Of a stretch of DNA of 64,000 bases, positions 60,430 to 64,000 are shown piece after piece. The stretch covers positions 744,001 through 808,000 of the forward strand of contig NZ_QYUR01000008.1 of NCBI RefSeq assembly GCF_003596405.1. The letters run 5' to 3'. Origin of the DNA: Pseudomonas cavernicola (GTDB lineage Bacteria; Pseudomonadota; Gammaproteobacteria; Pseudomonadales; Pseudomonadaceae). The notes under the pieces are model-generated. The model saw nothing but the letters and a program-made list of their open reading frames with translations. It was not told the DNA's origin and searched no databases. The first letter of the stretch is position 1; the number at the start of each line of letters is the position of its first letter. The position numbers and the translations under genes are program-made.

Positions 60430-61815
60430 ACGCTGGCGATAGCCTTGGGAAGCACCGCAGCCAGCCCGTACACCAGCCCGCTAGTTTGCTCTCGCTGCCA
60501 GCGGTGCCAGCAACCTCAGTTAGGGTGCAGAGTGCAGCGCGCGCAACGATCGGCGCCAGCATCGATCCCTTGCAGGTGCAGATCCCAGTGGTTGATCTGC
60601 GGTTATCAACCACGGTAGCCTCTCGATCAACATCGCCCCTTGAATCAAGAGCGGCGACCCGCCGCCACCCGCAGACTTCGCGGAATACGGCCGGCGCATG
60701 ACAGCAGGCAGGTTCGTCTGGCCAGTTGCGAACGGCTTGCCAGAACGGCCGCGCGACCCACTGCTGTTCCATGGCGTAAAAGTCGCGGCACGATCCATAG
60801 GCGAAGCGCAGAAACAGTTGTCCACCCGCTGCTGATCAGAAAGTGTCGGGCAGCGCCGCCGTTCGGGGCTTTTTGCAATAAGGTGTTGATCACCGCCGGG
60901 GCTGCAACGGGACGACGACAGCGACTGGGAGATGGCATTGCCCGAGAGCGGGATCGAGCGGCCATCGACGCAATCGCGAAACCGCGCAGCCCAGTTTATC
61001 GCCCGCTGGTCTGCAAGCACAGCGTGGCCAGTGCTACTGCGCAGCATGCAATGAACGCTCGTTGCACAGGCCGGCGGCGCCGAAACATTTCGCCGCACGC
61101 AGGTTCGATTGGCGCGCGCTGGGCTGCGCAAAATTACCGCCAGCTGGGAACTATTCTTCCGGAGGTCGCTAGCTGGCCACATCGCGGGTCAGCTGCAGAA
61201 ACGGCGGCCATCGCCCAGATCGCGGGCCCTCACAGGCCCAACATCGGCCAGGCTTTCCACCGCCGAGCGAGCCGGAGCCGGGCTAGTCTCCTGCCAGTGG
61301 TTGAGGCAGGCTGGTAGGGTTTCCTGGCCGCGCAAGGCCATTTGCCGGGATAGCCGCGCCTGACGCCCGCGGGCTTCCACCAGAAATCGGCGTGACAGGC
61401 TCTTGGCGGGCCGCTTTGCGCTGTCTCAGGTTTGAGGCAATGGCCCTACGGCAGTACGAACGTCGCTACGCGCACGCGTGGGCCTGATCAGCTCGACGCC
61501 TGCCGCCAATAGGTCTGACGATGGCGCATCAGATGCAGGGCCTGTCCAGCAGATGCTCCACATTCGGTAGCATGTGCTTCGGCGCCGTTCCAGCCGCAAC
61601 CTGCCGTGGCGAACCGCGCAGGCACTGGCTAGCCCTGGTGCAGCCCGCTGGCGCAAGCCCTCCAGCACCCGTTGAGAACCCTTCCAAGCGCCGCGAAACG
61701 ACGCCATTCACTGACCACGGACGCACACCTCGTAGCCCAGGCGCTTGAGCGCCCAGGGCACTGCCGCGCCAGCCCGGGCCAGCGCCGAGCACGACGATAC
61801 TGACTTATTCATCAT
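60430..61815 (-). pseudogene. qhpG: FAD-dependent monooxygenase, QhpG-like (frame-broken)
   Basis: Minus-strand gene readable only across frames. It begins MMNKSVS at 61815, and after one frame change continues VVLGAGPG, the FAD-binding GxGxxG start, then LKRLGYEV. Further on SQRVLEGLRQ, SACAVRHGRLR, LLAAGVELIR (in three frames), SRQMALRGQETLPACLNHWQ and ARSAVESLADV are seen, and a C-terminal YYAMEQQW-like segment near 60,770. QhpG is the flavoprotein that hydroxylates the QhpC tryptophan during CTQ formation, and this fits because it follows protease and exporter genes. Identity is by pattern and context; the frame breaks are probably sequence errors. Confidence 0.65.
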
Positions 61816-61849
61816 CGCTGTTTTATCCATCAAGGCACCAGCCCGCCGC

Positions 61850-62560
61850 CAGCCCTCCGGCCAACAACACGCGGCTGCTGCGCAGGTGTTTCGCGCATGC
61901 GGCCACGCGAGCGCGCGGGCGTGCTCCGCAGATAAGACGCGACATGCCCGCTGAGAGCAGCACGGGCGCTGGCAATACTGGCGCCATCCAGACACTGCTG
62001 ACCAGAAGGCCACGAGCGCGCCGAAATCCCGCTTGCGCTGTTCAGACACAGGACCATATGCGCACCCTCACAACGCGCATCGCCCGACACCCGCAGAGCA
62101 ATGGCATAGCTCGCGGAAACACCAGGTTCGCCCCGCGCCAGGGCTTGCCGCGCAGAGCAGGATGCCGGCGCCCTGTGCGGCCTGGCAGGCCTCCCGTCGC
62201 AGCGGACGATCCTGGCGTGCGCCCAGGCTTCAAGGTTTGATCAGCGACCCACGTCCTGCTCCATCAGCCGTAAATTGCCGCGGCGATTTGCAGCGGGCGT
62301 GGTCAGCCATGCGCTCGACCGAACACCTGGGCCAGCAGCAAAATTCAGCCGGCTGCGCCCGGCTCGGCGAGGCGGCCAGCCACGCCGTGCGTGCCGAGGC
62401 AATCCAGTTGCGCCTCCGCCCTCCTGTGACAAGCTTCTCGTCCGCCAAGCCAGAACTGGCGTTGCAGACCAGTACTGGCTGGCCGCGCGGCGTAGGTGGG
62501 CCGCTGTCGAATAATGCCAGATGCGCACTCAGGCGGACATAGCAAGACGGGCTCCTCCGA
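61850..62560 (-). pseudogene. qhpE: Subtilisin-like (S8) protease, QhpE-like (frame-broken)
   Basis: Minus-strand sequence with the S8 triad motifs in the right order across frames. The Asp motif is LALFDSG near 62,520, the His motif LGTHGVAGRLAE (LGHG-type) near 62,360, LMEQDV near 62,260, an LGARQDRPL-type stretch near 62,220, and the Ser motif GASIASARAALSG near 61,970. Length is about 230 codons, matching the small QhpE protease that removes the 28-residue leader from QhpC. It lies between exporter and monooxygenase genes. Boundaries are approximate. Confidence 0.65.
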
Positions 62561-62589
62561 GGGGGCGTCAACACTGCCCATCGCATCTC

Positions 62590-63455
62590 AAACGCAGTTT
62601 CGGCTTGCGCCAGGGTCGAGGTGCGCGGTGCTGATCAAAGAATCCGCGTACACGGCATGAACAGGCTGGTCATGGCGCGATCACTTTCCCGTTCGGTGGC
62701 CTCATCGACCGCCCCGACGGTGGGCCTCGACACAGCACACCAGAATTAAGCGGTCGTTGCAAGCAACGTGCGGCCGAGCATAGCTATGCGTCTGTTTCTG
62801 ACCGCCGGGAAAGTTGCTGCCACGTTCGCCTAAGCTGGTGTCGAGCCCGGGTCGGAATGAACTCGATCAAGCCTTGTCGAGCTGCAGCCCAGTTTGGAGG
62901 CGAAAACTTCTCGATTTCGCGCGACTTGAGCCTGGGCCGCTGTAAGCTGAGGTTTGTCGTGCAGGCTGCCGCGAAACAGACGATGTCCTGGGCTTGACCA
63001 CGGCGATGCGTCTGCCACCACGCAGGGCAAACAAATTCAGCTCACCGTCGATACCTTCCAGAGCGGATCAGCCCTGATCCGGGTCGTAGCAGCGCTCGCA
63101 AGAGGTTCGATCAAGGTCGACTTGCCGCACCCCGCGAGGCCCCGCTTATGGCTACTTTCCAGCCCACCGGGGATGTGCGCGGTCGATCCCGGCCAACAAC
63201 CGGCTAAGCGCGCCGTTTCGTCGTGGCCGAACCAGACATTCTCGAAACGAAAGGTCGCCGACACTCAGCCGGCATCGCCGGGGACTGTTGCGGCTGGCTG
63301 ACCCTGCGCCGGCTCGCCGCTTGAGTCCCTCCCCCCGGCCAGGCTGACGGTCATGCGTTTGCAAGCGCTACGTACAGGCCACAGCAGGCCTCTGCAACAC
63401 GGCCCCACGGCCTGCCCAGGTAGGTGGAACAAGGCGATCAACGCGCCAGTTGCTG
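62590..63455 (-). pseudogene. qhpF: ABC exporter, QhpF-like: C-terminal part (frame-broken, partial)
   Basis: Minus-strand nucleotide-binding domain and the end of a membrane domain, in several frames: FENVWFGHDE (63,255), GCGKSTLIE (Walker A, near 63,120), FRGSLHD (62,960), GERGSN-SGGQKQ (signature, near 62,820), VLDEATSAVDEATE (Walker B, near 62,720 with errors), and ILISHRASTLAQA (62,620). It is a type I exporter half with fused membrane and ATPase domains, as QhpF is. The N-terminal part would lie beyond 63,455, but the sequence there turns back on itself. Confidence 0.65.
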
Positions 63456-64000
63456 AAGTTGCAAGGTGACCGAGTTCTTCACCACGCGGATACCTGGCAC
63501 CCTGACCTCGCTCTCCGTGTGGGGCTTTCTGATCGGCGGCTATTGGGTGATCCAGGGCACCTGGCCACTGGGCGCCGCTAGATCGCTTTTTCCACCTACC
63601 TGGCACTCGGCCGTGGGGCCGGTGCAGAGCCCTGCTGAGGCGCTACGTACGTAGGCCGCTGCAACGCATGACCCGTCAGCTAGGGACGGGGATTGGGACT
63701 CACAAGCGCGAGCCCGGCGCAGGTCAGCCAGCCGCAACAGCCCCGCGAATTGCCGCTGGTGTCAGGCGACCTGCGTTTCGAGAATGGTCTGGCTTGCGGC
63801 CAACGACGCAACGCGCGCAGCCGGCTGTTGGGCGCGGGATCGCCGAGCACACTCCCCACGGTGGGCTGAAAGTAGCCATAAAAAGCGGGGCCTCGGGGGT
63901 CGGCGAAGTTGACCTTGATCGACCTCTTGCAGCAGCTTCTGCGACCCGGATCAGGGCTGTATCACGCCTGGAAGGTCTCGACCTGCGTGAGCTGGATTTG
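63036..64000. repeat. Large noisy inverted repeat (fold-back) at the window end
   Basis: The reverse complement of about 63,036-63,455 matches about 63,570-64,000 along its whole length. Shared tracts include CTGCAACGCATGAC-like, TTTCGAGAATG, GGTGGGCTGAAAGTAGCCATAA and GACCCGGATCAGGGCTG, with different indels and substitutions in each arm. About 115 bases lie between the arms. The right arm runs into the window edge, so the true length is unknown. Confidence 0.85.
63456..64000 (+). pseudogene. Second, plus-strand copy of the QhpF-like exporter segment
   Basis: Starts with clean membrane-domain sequence on the plus strand (TEFFTTRIPGTLTSLSVWGF then LIGGYWVIQGTWPLGA, 63,466-63,573), then repeats in noisy form the region already seen on the minus strand: TYLA, GPVQSL, a QRM-type helix, FENG for FENVW, and a damaged P-loop near 63,920. 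It is an inverted duplicate of the feature at 62590-63455 and probably a read artefact and not a second gene. Confidence 0.7.

Overview
The window comes from a Pseudomonas-type gammaproteobacterium. The evidence is a MuxAB-type efflux operon, a class II (medium-chain) PHA synthase next to PhaG, a tamB-tamA-GNAT-xthA neighbourhood, GC-rich coding sequence, and scattered REP/BIME palindromes of the TGTAGGAGCGAGC family. No rRNA, tRNA, CRISPR array or intact insertion sequence was seen.

Layout. 1-4.1 kb: RND efflux permease (cut by the left edge) and its adaptor. 4.4-6.6 kb: thiol peroxidase, a periplasmic cupin and a methyltransferase. 6.9-12.3 kb: tamB and tamA. 12.4-18.7 kb: a nitrate-type ABC transporter with a sigma-54 promoter and an ANTAR-type attenuator leader, lying between two unequal copies of the tamA(5' end)-GNAT-xthA segment. 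The left copy is cut down by two deletions; the right copy keeps intact GNAT and xthA genes. 18.7-23.7 kb: two phosphoribosyltransferases, a hydrolase, a PstS-OmpA fusion and a TerC protein. 23.8-26.1 kb: acyl-CoA dehydrogenase divergent from a LysR regulator. 26.3-29.4 kb: a decayed RTX/haem-peroxidase-like gene. 30.1-35.4 kb: a beta-oxidation cluster (ligase, SDR, thiolase, acyl-CoA dehydrogenase) with what looks like a scrap of its enoyl-CoA hydratase. 35.7-38.4 kb: phaG-phaC2.

39.2-48.6 kb is a quinohemoprotein amine dehydrogenase (QHNDH) system: AraC regulator, acyl-CoA ligase, beta, gamma, radical-SAM maturase and alpha subunits on the minus strand, and a divergent aldehyde dehydrogenase. 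Together they would take a primary amine to aldehyde, acid and acyl-CoA. 49.1-60.2 kb is a plus-strand hydroxyproline module: a Liv-type ABC transporter, a proline-racemase-family protein with the Cys/Thr pair of trans-3-hydroxy-L-proline dehydratase, a pyrroline-2-carboxylate reductase, and PutA. It would give uptake, dehydration, reduction to L-proline and oxidation to glutamate. Beyond it on the minus strand are recognisable but frame-broken relatives of the missing QHNDH maturation genes: flavin monooxygenase (qhpG), subtilisin-like protease (qhpE) and ABC exporter (qhpF).

From about 56.75 kb to the end the sequence changes character. Conserved proteins can be read only by hopping among three frames, with an indel every few tens of bases. 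The last kilobase is a noisy inverted repeat of itself (about 63,036-63,455 against 63,570-64,000), with independent errors in each arm. This looks like uncorrected long-read sequence ending in a fold-back chimera, so gene breakage there should not be read as biology without checking reads.
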